In this document: in pieces, positions 45,861-55,515 of the stretch
Layout: the number at the start of each line of letters is the position of its first letter
Position numbering within the stretch: position 1 is the first letter of the stretch
NCBI RefSeq assembly: GCF_019308285.1
Contig: NZ_WWEM01000031.1
Span: forward strand, 496,001 to 560,000
Length of the DNA: 64,000 nucleotides
Direction of reading: 5' to 3'
Source of the DNA: Flavobacterium quisquiliarum
GTDB lineage: Bacteria > Bacteroidota > Bacteroidia > Flavobacteriales > Flavobacteriaceae
Program-made: the position numbers and the translations under genes
Notes under the pieces: model-generated
Told to the model about the DNA's origin: nothing
Database searches by the model: none
What the model saw: only the letters and a program-made list of their open reading frames with translations

Positions 45861-46508
45861 GTTATGACCTCCTGCTGCCGCAATTTCCATACAACGTTTG
45901 ATGCTCTCCTGACCACGAACATCAGAAAAATCATGTTCTGGAAAATCTAAGGTTTTATAAAATTCTGCTCTGGTATCTATAATTGTGGGCTCAAGAGTTC
46001 CTTTTCCTGAAAAGAAATCGATTATTTCTTTAAGATTGGTAACGCCATAAACATCAAGTCCCGCCACAATTGCTGCTTCTTTTACATTTTGAATAGGAAG
46101 AAAAAATCCTTTATACCCTTCTTCTTTTGCTTTTATAGCGATTGGTAAAGCACCGCGAATAGGCTGTAAACTGCCGTCAAGAGAAAGTTCGCCCATTATT
46201 ATATAGCGTTCAATTTCAGGTGCTTTAATTTGATCTGAGCCAACGAGAATTCCCATTGCTAAAGTCAAATCATACGAAGAGCCTTCTTTTCTAAGATCAG
46301 CAGGAGCCATATTGATCGTAATTCTTTTCCCTGGCAGACCATAACCGTTGTTTTTAAGTGCTGCCGCAATTCTAAAACTGCTTTCTTTTATGGCATTATC
46401 TGGCAACCCTACTAAATGATAACCAATTCCTTTGTCCATGTGAACCTCGATGGTAATGGTTGTCGCTTCTACTCCAAAAACGGCACTTCCGTAAACTTTT
46501 ACTAACAT
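45856..46508 (-). pseudogene. comM: comM/yifB, 5' part (interrupted by an integrated element)
   Basis: The N-terminal 217 residues of ComM are seen: MLVKVYGSAVFGVEA, the lon-like ATPase-associated domain, DVRGQ, and AAAGGHNI, which normally precedes Walker A. The frame continues 23 foreign codons to a stop at 45786. Rejoined with 29849-30736 it gives 512 codons. The lack of any other change in the two halves suggests recent insertion. Confidence 0.9.
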
Positions 46509-46663
46509 AAATAAATTCTTATAAAAAGTAAAAATATTTAATTAAAAGCAAAAAAATGTCATTTTTGTAAATATTTTATTACTTTATTTTTTGATACTAA
46601 CTTTTTTACTTTTCATAGTTTAATTCTAAATTTAGCTTCCATTAAAAAAATCAAATAATTGCA

Positions 46664-47362
46664 ATGAATGAAATTCAAAATATTAGAGAACTTTTAGCTA
46701 AAAAAGCAACAGCGTTTATTGCTGGAGGATTTAAGCCAACAAATTCTGTAAACGAAAGTTGGATTGGCAGAGTTTATTTATATAATGAAGATGAGGAAAT
46801 TCCTAAAGACAATAATGGAAAACTAATGATTCCTCTATTTCAACTTTGTTTTGAAAATCTTCCTTATGTTCCAGAAATTTTAAAAGAAACAAAAATCATA
46901 ACCGTTTTCATTTCTGAAGACTATCCAATGGATTTAAATAAAAATGGGAATAACTGGGTTTTACGAGAGTACAAAAGTAGAGATCGAATTGTCTTTAAAG
47001 ACTTAAAAAATGAATCATCATTTATTAACCCTTTTCCTTTATCAAATAAACTTATCGATGAAGATTTTCCTGTTTGGGAAGATCTAAATATACCAGATGA
47101 TATTATAGATAAAATTAATGAACTTGAAGATTCAGGAGAGCTTGATTCTTATCATTATTCTTTTGAGAATAGTCATGGTCATAAAATTGGCGGCTATGCA
47201 AGTTATTGCCAATCTGGAATTTATTATGGAGAAGATTATGAATTTGTGTTTCAAATTTCTTCTGATCAAAAAGCACATTTAAATATTATTGATAGTGGAA
47301 ACTTCTACTTCGCCAAAAATAGTAAAACTGGTGAGTGGCTTTACTATTGTGATTTTTATTAA
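46664..47362 (+). CDS. DUF1963 protein (YwqG-like), 232 aa
   Basis: The C-terminal half contains KIGGYASYCQSG and the terminal NIIDSGNFYFAKN stretch typical of the DUF1963/YwqG family, which has no known function. It is cytosolic, with no signal peptide. It lies directly upstream of the convergent oxidoreductase and stands alone. Confidence 0.75.
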   Translation: MNEIQNIRELLAKKATAFIAGGFKPTNSVNESWIGRVYLYNEDEEIPKDNNGKLMIPLFQLCFENLPYVPEILKETKIITVFISEDYPMDLNKNGNNWVLREYKSRDRIVFKDLKNESSFINPFPLSNKLIDEDFPVWEDLNIPDDIIDKINELEDSGELDSYHYSFENSHGHKIGGYASYCQSGIYYGEDYEFVFQISSDQKAHLNIIDSGNFYFAKNSKTGEWLYYCDFY

Positions 47363-47390
47363 TTTATAATACTTACTTTAAGTGTAACTT

Positions 47391-47418
47391 GATCGGATTA
47401 AGTAAAACTTAATCCGAT
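47391..47418. terminator. Terminator between DUF1963 gene and oxidoreductase gene
   Basis: ATCGGATTAAG pairs with CTTAATCCGAT across TAAAA; it overlaps the last codons of the oxidoreductase gene. No long T-run is present, so efficiency is uncertain. Confidence 0.5.
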
Positions 47419-48375
47419 TTGCGTCTTAATTTCTTCAACTATCTTACTCAAATCCAAACTATTTTGATGTGACCAAAGTTCGCTTTCTATTTGATTATTT
47501 AAAATACAATTATGACATTCAATCGCTTCATGAACATATCCTTTTCCTAACGCTGGCAGGCTAAAAACAGCTTCTTTCCCATTTTCATACAAAGAATATC
47601 CGTCAGCAATAAACCAAGGAGAGTTCAATTCTATTCTTCCTTCGGTTCCGTTTAGAGAGGCTTTCATATCTGAATCTGAAACTATAGAAGCATGTAAAAC
47701 CGATTGCGCTTTTTCATATTGTAAAATAATTGAAGTCTGTAAATCAACTTGATTTTTATGCATCACAGCTTTTGCCAAAACCTCCTTCGGATTCCCTAAT
47801 AGTACATAGGAAAGAAACAAAGGATAAACTCCAATATCAAATAAAGCCCCGCCTCCAACTTCTTTATCAAAAAGCCTTTTGTTCTCAGTTTCACTTCCGT
47901 AAAAAGCAAAATCGGCGTTTATGTAATTGACATTGCCTATTATTCCATTATTCACTTTTTGTAAAACATCTTGAATAGACGGAATAAAACGTGTCCAAAA
48001 TGCTTCCATAAAAAACCTATTGCATTTTTTAGAAGCTTCAACCATTCTCACTGCATCTTGATAAGACAAAGCCATTGGTTTTTCGCATAAAACATGTTTG
48101 CCATTTTCTAAAGCTTTAATCGATAATTCGGAATGTGAGTTATGAGGCGTTGCGATATAAATAATTTCAACATCTTGATCTTCAAAAATCAAATCATAAG
48201 AATCATATACTTTCAAAGCACTAAACTTTTCTGCAAATTGCTGTCCTTTTGAAAAATCTCGAGAAGCAACAGCTGTTAGTTCTGCATCTTCTAGTAATAG
48301 TAAGTCAGAAGCAAACTGGCTCGCAATATTTCCCAAACCAATAATTCCCCATTTAATTTTTCGATTCTTCATCAT
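47398..48375 (-). CDS. Gfo/Idh/MocA-family oxidoreductase
   Basis: This 325-residue NAD(P)-dependent dehydrogenase opens KWGIIGLGNIASQFASDL, the Rossmann motif, and has VLCEKPMALS (the EKP motif) near residue 95 and a downstream substrate domain. The substrate is unknown; sugar or inositol derivatives are common for the family. It is monocistronic. Either of two ATGs (48375 or 48372) may be the start. Confidence 0.9.
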   Translation of the reverse strand: MMKNRKIKWGIIGLGNIASQFASDLLLLEDAELTAVASRDFSKGQQFAEKFSALKVYDSYDLIFEDQDVEIIYIATPHNSHSELSIKALENGKHVLCEKPMALSYQDAVRMVEASKKCNRFFMEAFWTRFIPSIQDVLQKVNNGIIGNVNYINADFAFYGSETENKRLFDKEVGGGALFDIGVYPLFLSYVLLGNPKEVLAKAVMHKNQVDLQTSIILQYEKAQSVLHASIVSDSDMKASLNGTEGRIELNSPWFIADGYSLYENGKEAVFSLPALGKGYVHEAIECHNCILNNQIESELWSHQNSLDLSKIVEEIKTQIGLSFT

Positions 48376-48688
48376 TATATATTAATCATTAAAATAGTTA
48401 AAAAGATTAAAAAAATTCTGTTGTTAAAAAACATCAGCCATTTTTAATCAACAAATATCCAATATATCGTAAAAAGTAACAATCAATTAACCCAAAAATT
48501 ATTAAAAGTCCTATTAAGAAAAAAAAAACGTTGTCAAATTATAAATTTTAAGTCCATTTTAACAAAGTCATGCAAAATTTACAGGGGTCAAATTTTAAAT
48601 TTAACAAAAATTAAACATTGAACCCTATTTTTTTATGGGGTATCAAATCATTTTATACTTTTATCAAAAATTTTAAAACTAAATAACT
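48376..48688. other. Intergenic region before amt
   Basis: No gene is seen in 313 bp. The sequence is AT-rich, with a GGGTC / GACCC-like unclear inverted pair (near 48580 and 48620) and a TATACTTTT tract resembling a weak -7 box near 48654. Nitrogen regulation of amt is expected but no known operator could be recognised. Confidence 0.35.
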
Positions 48689-50005
48689 ATGCGAAAAATT
48701 ATTTTAAGTGTGATTCTTATCACGATTTTGGTACTAACCTTTATATCAAACTTTATCATTGCAGACAATCCAATTCCTGCTGAAGCTGTTAAATTTGATA
48801 CAGGAGATACTGCCTGGATGATCGTTGCAACTGCATTTGTATTGTTAATGACTCCTGGATTAGGATTTTTCTACGGAGGAATGGTAGGTAAGAAAAACGT
48901 AATTAGTACTATGCTTCAAAGTTTCATGGCAATGGTAATTGTTACTATTCTATGGACAGTTGTTGCTTTTGGATTAGCATTTGGACCGACTATTGGAGGA
49001 ATTATAGGAAATCCATCTTATAATTTATTCTTCGAAGGAGTGGGAACCAACACAGCATGGAGCTTAGCACCAACTATTCCTTTTATATTATTCGCATTAT
49101 TTCAGGCAAAATTCGCTATCATTACTCCTGCATTAATTACAGGTGCTTTTGCAGAACGTGTACGTTTCTGGGCTTATTTACTGTTTATGGTTTTATTTAT
49201 CTTATTCATATACACTCCACTTGCTCATATGACTTGGCATCCTGATGGAGTTTTCTTCAAAATGGGAGTTCTTGATTTCGCTGGAGGAACTGTAGTACAT
49301 ATGAGTGCTGGATGGGCAGCTTTAGCTGGAGCAATCTTCTTAGGAAAAAGAAAAATTCAAAAAGTTAACCCTGCTAGAATCACTTACGTATTATTAGGAA
49401 CTGGTTTACTTTGGTTCGGATGGTTTGGTTTCAACGCTGGATCTGCATTAGGAGCTAATGGTCTTGCTGCTCAAGCTTTAGGAACAACTACTGTTGCTGC
49501 TGCTGCAGCTGCAATGGCTTGGGTATTCCTTGATAAAATTTTAGGTCACAAATTATCTGCTCTTGGAGCTTGTATTGGAGCTGTTGTAGGTCTTGTTGCT
49601 ATTACTCCTGCTGCTGGTTTCGTAAGTATCTCTCACGCTATATTCATTGGTTTATTCTCTGCAATTGTAAGTAACCTTGTAGTAAGCAAATTCCCTAAAG
49701 GAAAAATTGACGATGCTTTAGATGTATTCGCTTGTCATGGTGTTGGTGGTATGGTAGGTATGTTATTAACTGGAGTTTTCGCTTCAAAAGCTATTAACCC
49801 AGCTGTTGGCGACAACCAAGGTTTAATCTTCGGAACTCCAACTTTATTCCTTAACCAATTAACTGCTCTTGTTGTAGTATCAATCTTTGCTTTTGTTGGT
49901 TCTTATATTTTATTCTTTGTTGTAAATAAAATTACACCTCTAAGAGTTACTGAAGAAAAAGAAGAATTAGGATTAGACATCTCTCAACACGGAGAATTCT
50001 TGTAA
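48689..50005 (+). CDS. amt: Ammonium transporter
   Basis: This 438-residue membrane protein has an N-terminal signal-like segment and about eleven transmembrane helices with Amt signatures GLGFFYGGMVGKKN and FVGGTVVHMSAGWAALAG-type DFAGGTVVHMSAGWAAL near residue 198. It imports ammonium, which GltB-GltD and glutamine synthetase then assimilate. The usual GlnK partner gene is not adjacent. A strong terminator follows 31 bp after the stop. Confidence 0.95.
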   Translation: MRKIILSVILITILVLTFISNFIIADNPIPAEAVKFDTGDTAWMIVATAFVLLMTPGLGFFYGGMVGKKNVISTMLQSFMAMVIVTILWTVVAFGLAFGPTIGGIIGNPSYNLFFEGVGTNTAWSLAPTIPFILFALFQAKFAIITPALITGAFAERVRFWAYLLFMVLFILFIYTPLAHMTWHPDGVFFKMGVLDFAGGTVVHMSAGWAALAGAIFLGKRKIQKVNPARITYVLLGTGLLWFGWFGFNAGSALGANGLAAQALGTTTVAAAAAAMAWVFLDKILGHKLSALGACIGAVVGLVAITPAAGFVSISHAIFIGLFSAIVSNLVVSKFPKGKIDDALDVFACHGVGGMVGMLLTGVFASKAINPAVGDNQGLIFGTPTLFLNQLTALVVVSIFAFVGSYILFFVVNKITPLRVTEEKEELGLDISQHGEFL

Positions 50006-50035
50006 GATATTAATTTTCACTTTCGCTTGATAAAT

Positions 50036-50070
50036 AAAAAAGCGTCCTAAGCAATTAGGGCGCTTTTTTT
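50036..50070 (+). terminator. Terminator after amt
   Basis: AAAAAAGCGTCCTAA pairs with TTAGGGCGCTTTTTT across GCAA, with a T7 run. Confidence 0.9.
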
Positions 50071-50231
50071 GATGCAATCTAACGAAACTCCACCTATAAA
50101 AAATTTCATAAACAAAACATTTTGCAAATAAAATATCCCACCGCTGAAACATTTCTACCGATGAAACATTCCTACGGAATGGTAAATCGGTGTAAATAGT
50201 TTTTACCTAAAAGCAAACAAAATAATTATGC

Positions 50232-50266
50232 AAAAAGGCTGTCTCAAAAATCGAAACAGCCTTTTT
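50232..50266 (-). terminator. Terminator downstream of dsbD
   Basis: AAAAAGGCTGT pairs with ACAGCCTTTTT across a 13-base loop; T-runs occur on both strands. It is about 106 bp past the dsbD stop. Confidence 0.75.
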
Positions 50267-50330
50267 ATTTGAATTAATTTTAACCCCCAAAGAAAAATTA
50301 ATTTGTGAGAATCCGCTTTTAAAGCTCAAA

Positions 50331-50363
50331 ATTCTTAATTCTTAATTCTTAATTCTTAATTCT
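50331..50363. repeat. Tandem heptanucleotide ATTCTTA, nearly five copies
   Basis: ATTCTTA is repeated four times plus a partial copy, just past the dsbD stop codon. Such repeats vary in number between strains through slippage. Confidence 0.85.
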
Positions 50364-50371
50364 AAAAACAA

Positions 50372-52459
50372 TTATTTAAAATTCGAAATTCCTTCTTTCA
50401 GCCATTGCAAATATTCTTCTGTACTAACGTAGCTGATTGTTGGTTTAGTATTATTTAAATTATTTCCTTCTAAATCTGTAATTACATACAAAGGTTGTGT
50501 ATTCGTTTTATATTTAGAAATCATGAAATCTGTCCATTTATCTCCTGCTGTAATGATTTTATCTCCTGCAGCTGTAGTAAATTGTTCTTCTTTTGGAAGC
50601 TCACGTTTATCATCAACATAAAGCGAAATTAAAACAACATCATTTTTAAGAATTGGCAAAACCTCTGGTTCCGACCAAACATTGTTTTCCATCTTTCTGC
50701 AATTCACACAAGCATATCCTGTAAAATCTAACATGATTGGTTTTTTAATTTCTTTTGCATAAGCCAAACCATCTTCGTAATCATGGAAAACCATAATTCC
50801 GTGTGGCCCTAATTCTGCTCCTGCCGGTAAACCTTTTGGATCTGCATTTACCGTAGCATGACCTGATCCTCCAACCCCAAAAGGACTTTCGCTATATTGC
50901 GGTGGCGGCGGGAAAGCGCTGATTAATTTCAAAGGTGCTCCCCAAAGTCCCGGAATTAAATACATTGTAAATACTAAAGTTAGCAATCCTAAATACAATC
51001 TTCCTACTGAAATATGATTTGTTGGACTATCATGAGGCAATGTAATTTTTCCGAATAAATATAAAGTCAGTGCTCCAAAAATAGCAATCCAGATTGCAAT
51101 GAAAACTTCTCTTTCTAAAAAGTGTAACTGTAAAACCAAATCGGCATTTGATAAAAATTTAAAAGCTAAAGCCAATTCTAAAAATCCTAAAACTACTTTT
51201 ACAGTATTTAACCAACCTCCTGATTTTGGTAATGAATTCAACCAGCCTGGGAACATTGCAAACAACATAAATGGAAGTGCTAATGCAGATGAAAATCCTA
51301 GCATTCCAACAACTGGTGCAATCCCTCCGTTTGAAGCTGCTTCAACTAATAATGTTCCAACAATTGGTCCTGTACAAGAAAAGGATACAATTGCCAAAGC
51401 TAAAGCCATAAACAATATTCCAATTATTCCGCCTTTATCAGCTTGTTGATCCGCTTTATTTGCCCAAGAATTCGGAAGCATAATTTCGAAAGCCCCCAAG
51501 AATGAAGTCGCAAAAATGATTAGAATTACAAAGAAAATCAAATTAAACCAAACATCTGTAGACAAAGCATTTAAAGCATCTGCACCGAATATTTTGGTTA
51601 CAATCAAACCTAAAATTACATAGATAGCAATAATTGAAAGTCCATAAAAAATAGCATTTCTAATTCCTTTTGCTCTGCTTTTACTTTGTTTAGTAAAGAA
51701 ACTTACCGTCATAGGAATCATTGGGAAAACACATGGTGTTAACAATGCTGCGAATCCTGATAAAAATGCTATAAAGAATATTGACCATAAACTTCTTGCA
51801 GGAGCCTGTTCAGGAGCTTCTTTAGCCGCAACATCACTCTTCACTTCTTTTACATCGCTTTTTGCAATCTCTTCTGCAACTGGTTTTACAGTATCTACTG
51901 CAATTCCAACCGTTTTGGTTTCGTCTAGTTTATCCTCTTTTACAACTGGAATATCTTCCACTTTAAAAGTCGATGGAATCGCAATAGAGAATTTCTTGCT
52001 TGAATTGATACAAACTTCTTTACAAACCTGAAAATCAAAATCTACATCAACTGTTTTTAAGTTTGGATTAATGATTTTTATTTCCTGCTCTACATGGGCT
52101 TTTCCTTCAAAATAAGTTTCATCTACACCAAACACATCGTTAAAAGAGGTTTTTGTTTTTCCTTCCTTCGCTTTTCCCACTAACTCGTAATTTCCTTTTT
52201 GATTTTTAAAAGTAATTTCCAAAGCAAGAGGCCCGCCTTCTGGAGTAAATTGTGAATACATATGCCAGTCTTTTTCGATAACTGCATCAAAAATTAATAT
52301 GGCATTATTCCCTTTCTTTTCAATTTTAGATGTCCATTTTACCGGTTCTAATATTTGAGCGTTAGTATTTGCAAAAGCAAAGAAAAACAAGAAAAGTAAA
52401 ATAGTTTTAGTCCAAACGTTTTTAAACTGATTGTCCCTTAGAGTTTGAGTAAAGTTCAT
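50372..52459 (-). CDS. dsbD: Protein-disulfide reductase DsbD
   Basis: This 695-residue inner-membrane protein passes electrons from cytoplasmic thioredoxin to periplasmic disulfide partners. It has a signal peptide, an N-terminal DsbD-alpha-like domain with a Cys pair (CKEVC near residue 146), a transmembrane DsbD-beta domain of about eight helices (FLSGFAALLTPCVFP; CTGPIVGT) and a thioredoxin-like C-terminus with CVNC near 590. Its ATG overlaps the tilS stop by one base (TAATG), so the two are translationally coupled. Confidence 0.93.
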   Translation of the reverse strand: MNFTQTLRDNQFKNVWTKTILLFLFFFAFANTNAQILEPVKWTSKIEKKGNNAILIFDAVIEKDWHMYSQFTPEGGPLALEITFKNQKGNYELVGKAKEGKTKTSFNDVFGVDETYFEGKAHVEQEIKIINPNLKTVDVDFDFQVCKEVCINSSKKFSIAIPSTFKVEDIPVVKEDKLDETKTVGIAVDTVKPVAEEIAKSDVKEVKSDVAAKEAPEQAPARSLWSIFFIAFLSGFAALLTPCVFPMIPMTVSFFTKQSKSRAKGIRNAIFYGLSIIAIYVILGLIVTKIFGADALNALSTDVWFNLIFFVILIIFATSFLGAFEIMLPNSWANKADQQADKGGIIGILFMALALAIVSFSCTGPIVGTLLVEAASNGGIAPVVGMLGFSSALALPFMLFAMFPGWLNSLPKSGGWLNTVKVVLGFLELALAFKFLSNADLVLQLHFLEREVFIAIWIAIFGALTLYLFGKITLPHDSPTNHISVGRLYLGLLTLVFTMYLIPGLWGAPLKLISAFPPPPQYSESPFGVGGSGHATVNADPKGLPAGAELGPHGIMVFHDYEDGLAYAKEIKKPIMLDFTGYACVNCRKMENNVWSEPEVLPILKNDVVLISLYVDDKRELPKEEQFTTAAGDKIITAGDKWTDFMISKYKTNTQPLYVITDLEGNNLNNTKPTISYVSTEEYLQWLKEGISNFK

Positions 52460-53769
52460 TATTGCAATTCTATTTTTAGTATATTATTTGTGGTTTTCTT
52501 TATTTTAAAACGTTCATCTTGTCTCATTCCAACAACCCAAATTATTTGATCATCAGAACATAAAATCCATGTTTTTTCCTTTTCAATCCTTGAAAGTTTT
52601 TCATCCTTAAAAAACTTACTTATTTTTTTAGATTTCCCATTCATTCCAAAGGGCTGAAAAACATCGCCTTCTTTCCATTTACGCAATATTAAAGGATACT
52701 GGATTTTATCGGCATCGACAAATATAACCTTATTTGAATCTAATGTTATGTGACTAACGTTACAAAGAGACATTTTTAAGGGAAAATTAACTTCTGTATC
52801 GTTTTCATTAATTTGATATTCAGCTTTTTCTGATGTTTCAGAAAACGGACTTAAAATTAATGCTTCTCTATTTTTCAACAACCTGAATTCTCCCGAAAAG
52901 ATTTGTTTTCCCGACTGTCCTTCGACTAAATCATAAATGTCTTTCCAAGCAGAAAAACCAAATTCATTTAACCATTGATACAAATAAGATTTATAATTGG
53001 GAAGCTTTTTTAATTGATTTAAGTCAAAATGAATATCCTCTTCTGCTTCTTTTGCCACCTGCTGATAAATCATAATTGAAGCATCTTCCACCATTTCTTT
53101 TGACTCTTGAAGAAACGATTGTGTTTTTTGAAAAGCATCTAAAAAGTTAGGATTGATTTCTTTCAAAACGGGAATCAAATTATGACGAATCTTATTTCTT
53201 AAATATTTTGTTGAAGCATTACTGCTATCTTCACGCCATTCGATTTCATTTTCTTCTGCATATTTCAAGATTTCATCTCTAGAAAACGGCAGAATCGGCC
53301 GAATGATTTTATCGTTTTGTTCTGGAATTCCAGTTAAACCTTCAAGACCCGTTCCGCGTGTCAGATTGATTATAAAAGTTTCAAGATTATCATCGGCATG
53401 ATGAGCGGTTAAAATATAATCGAAGTTTTTTTCTTCTAACATTTCATAAAACCAGCTATAACGAAGTTCTCTTGCTGCAACCTGTGTTGAAAGTTTATAA
53501 TCTTTAGCAAAAGCTTCTGTATCGAAATGTGTGGTAAAAATTGGAATATTATTTTGTTCGCAATAGTTTTGAATGAATTCCTTATCTCCAAAACTTTCCA
53601 ATCCGCGAAGCTGAAAATTACAATGCAAAACCGCAATTTCATAAGGCAGTTGATGCAACAAATGCAGTAAAACCATACTATCTAATCCACCGCTGACCGC
53701 CAGAAAAAGCTTCTTTTCTGCTAGAAAAGGAAATTTAGAGACTATATGATTCTGAAATTTTGAAAACAT
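52459..53769 (-). CDS. tilS: tRNA(Ile)-lysidine synthase
   Basis: This 436-residue enzyme attaches lysine to C34 of tRNA(Ile) with ATP, which changes codon reading from AUG to AUA. The PP-loop SGGLDSMVLLHLL lies near the N-terminus (about residue 23). N-terminal ATPase and C-terminal domains are both present. The frame runs upstream to 53844, but ATG 53769 gives the standard N-terminus MFSKFQNH. It overlaps the dsbD start. Confidence 0.93.
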   Translation of the reverse strand: MFSKFQNHIVSKFPFLAEKKLFLAVSGGLDSMVLLHLLHQLPYEIAVLHCNFQLRGLESFGDKEFIQNYCEQNNIPIFTTHFDTEAFAKDYKLSTQVAARELRYSWFYEMLEEKNFDYILTAHHADDNLETFIINLTRGTGLEGLTGIPEQNDKIIRPILPFSRDEILKYAEENEIEWREDSSNASTKYLRNKIRHNLIPVLKEINPNFLDAFQKTQSFLQESKEMVEDASIMIYQQVAKEAEEDIHFDLNQLKKLPNYKSYLYQWLNEFGFSAWKDIYDLVEGQSGKQIFSGEFRLLKNREALILSPFSETSEKAEYQINENDTEVNFPLKMSLCNVSHITLDSNKVIFVDADKIQYPLILRKWKEGDVFQPFGMNGKSKKISKFFKDEKLSRIEKEKTWILCSDDQIIWVVGMRQDERFKIKKTTNNILKIELQ

Positions 53770-53827
53770 TCGATAAAAGTAAAAAATTAAATTCGATCTA
53801 TTTTTAAATGAAATGTTAAGCGTTTTT

Positions 53828-53925
53828 TTTCGCCACAAATTCACGAATTATTTTGATAATCTTTGAGAATAAAAATTCGTGGCTTCAGCGATAGCGAACA
53901 GGCGAAGCTAATTCGTGGCGGAAAA
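53828..53925. repeat. GCCACGAATTC-type repeats before tilS
   Basis: A GCCACAAATTCACGAATTATT unit and two AATTCGTGGC arms, with CAGCGATAGCGAACAGGCGAAGC between them, lie between pabB and tilS. They match the dispersed intergenic family seen elsewhere in the window. Confidence 0.65.
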
Positions 53926-53927
53926 AA

Positions 53928-55214
53928 TTACTGTAAAACCTCGTGCATTGCTTTAGCTTTCAGTAGACATTCTTCATATTCCTTTTCAGGAACTGATTGT
54001 GCTGTTATGGCACTTCCAACCGAAAAGGAAACATACTTATTTTCTTGATTGTATAAAATACTTCTGATTACTACATTGAAATCAAAATCTCCTTCTGGTG
54101 TAAAATATCCAACTGCACCGCTGTATAAGCCTCTTTTAGTTTCTTCTAAATTTTCTACAATCTGCATTACTGAGATTTTAGGCGCTCCGGTCATGCTTCC
54201 CATAGGAAAAGTTGTTCTTAAAGCGTCTACTGCCGAATATTGAAAATCTAATTTTGAAGTCACAGTAGAAATCATTTGATGCACCTGCAGAAACGAATAA
54301 ATACCGCAAAGCTCTTCTACTTCTACTGAACCTTTTTGAGCTGTATGTGACAAATCATTTCGAACTAAATCGGTTATCATGATATTTTCGGCACGTTCTT
54401 TTTCGTCTGAAACTAAAATTGATTTTGATTTTTCATCTTCAATTGGATCTTCAAAACGCTTTGAAGTTCCTTTGATTGGCTGAGAAATAATTTTATCTCC
54501 TAATTTCTTCAAATAACGTTCAGGGGAAGCTGAAAGTAAATACTGTTTGTAATTTTTAAAGAAAGCCGAAAAAGGTGCTTTTGAAATTTCATTCAGTTTT
54601 TGGAATTTCTCCAGCGGATTTATAATGGCATTTTCAGCATAAAATTCCATGCAGAAATTAGCTTCGTACATATCTCCCATATGAATATGTTCCAGCATTT
54701 TATTTACTTTCTCAATATATAAATCTTTAGAAATACGCTGTTGCACTTCGACTCCGCTCAGTGTGACAAATGTTTCATCTTGAATTTTTATAATTTCTTC
54801 AAAATCTTCTTCAAGTTCATCATCACAAAGCATTAAATATAGAACTTCAAGCTGATTTCCCTTTAGAATAAAAATCTTTTTAGGCTGGAAGAAAAACAAA
54901 TCAGGAAAATGTAATCCGTCAAGATTATTAGATTGAAGATTTTCGATATCGTTTTTAAGATCATAAGAAAGATATCCAAAAAGCCAGTCTTTTGTGTTTT
55001 GCTGATATTGCTTTAAATCTTCAAAAGCATTATAATAGTCTGTTTTTAAAGACGTAAAAGCATCAACTGCCAATAAACAATCAAAACTAGAATATTGCTG
55101 TGGATAGGAATTACTATCTAAAAAAACGACTTCTCGAAACTGCTGTGCCCAATTTAAAAGCTGTTCTTTAAACAGTTCGGGATTGGTAATATTTTTATGG
55201 ATGGATACTCTCAA
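53928..55214 (-). CDS. pabB: Aminodeoxychorismate synthase component I (PabB-like)
   Basis: This 428-residue chorismate-utilising enzyme converts chorismate with ammonia to 4-amino-4-deoxychorismate in folate synthesis. ASPERYLKK, QPIKGTSKR, then MITDLVRNDL and FPMGSMTGAPK are conserved in the PabB/TrpE family. The start is a TTG at 55214 (MRVSIHKN); the frame continues to another TTG at 55238, but a TAATTTTG -7 box at 55236-55243 overlaps that codon. The glutaminase partner (PabA) is elsewhere. PabB and TrpE can be hard to tell apart; the length and lack of a linked trp operon favour PabB. Confidence 0.85.
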   Translation of the reverse strand: MRVSIHKNITNPELFKEQLLNWAQQFREVVFLDSNSYPQQYSSFDCLLAVDAFTSLKTDYYNAFEDLKQYQQNTKDWLFGYLSYDLKNDIENLQSNNLDGLHFPDLFFFQPKKIFILKGNQLEVLYLMLCDDELEEDFEEIIKIQDETFVTLSGVEVQQRISKDLYIEKVNKMLEHIHMGDMYEANFCMEFYAENAIINPLEKFQKLNEISKAPFSAFFKNYKQYLLSASPERYLKKLGDKIISQPIKGTSKRFEDPIEDEKSKSILVSDEKERAENIMITDLVRNDLSHTAQKGSVEVEELCGIYSFLQVHQMISTVTSKLDFQYSAVDALRTTFPMGSMTGAPKISVMQIVENLEETKRGLYSGAVGYFTPEGDFDFNVVIRSILYNQENKYVSFSVGSAITAQSVPEKEYEECLLKAKAMHEVLQ

Positions 55215-55235
55215 AAACGAATAAATTTTAAACTT

Positions 55236-55243
55236 CAAAATTA
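55236..55243 (-). promoter_or_regulatory. Candidate -7 box of pabB
   Basis: TAATTTTG on the minus strand fits TAnnTTTG and lies about 21 bp before the TTG start at 55214, which supports that start. Confidence 0.55.
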
Positions 55244-55515
55244 CGACAAAAATCTGTTATTAGAAGTCGACACAAAAAATATTGAAAGAACCAAAACAAC
55301 ACAACAAAACTGTTAAAAAGAGCACTCTTTAATAAGAAAAAATTCGTTATATTTGATATACAATTAGATTAATACCAAAATTAACTTAATTTGATTGTAA
55401 AATTCTTAAAAACAGACCGCAAAAAGTATAATTTGTGATTCTAATTTGAGATTTTAATTTGCATCTTTTCCAATAACTTAATTATATTTTTTAACCTTAA
55501 AAAATCCTAAGTAAT

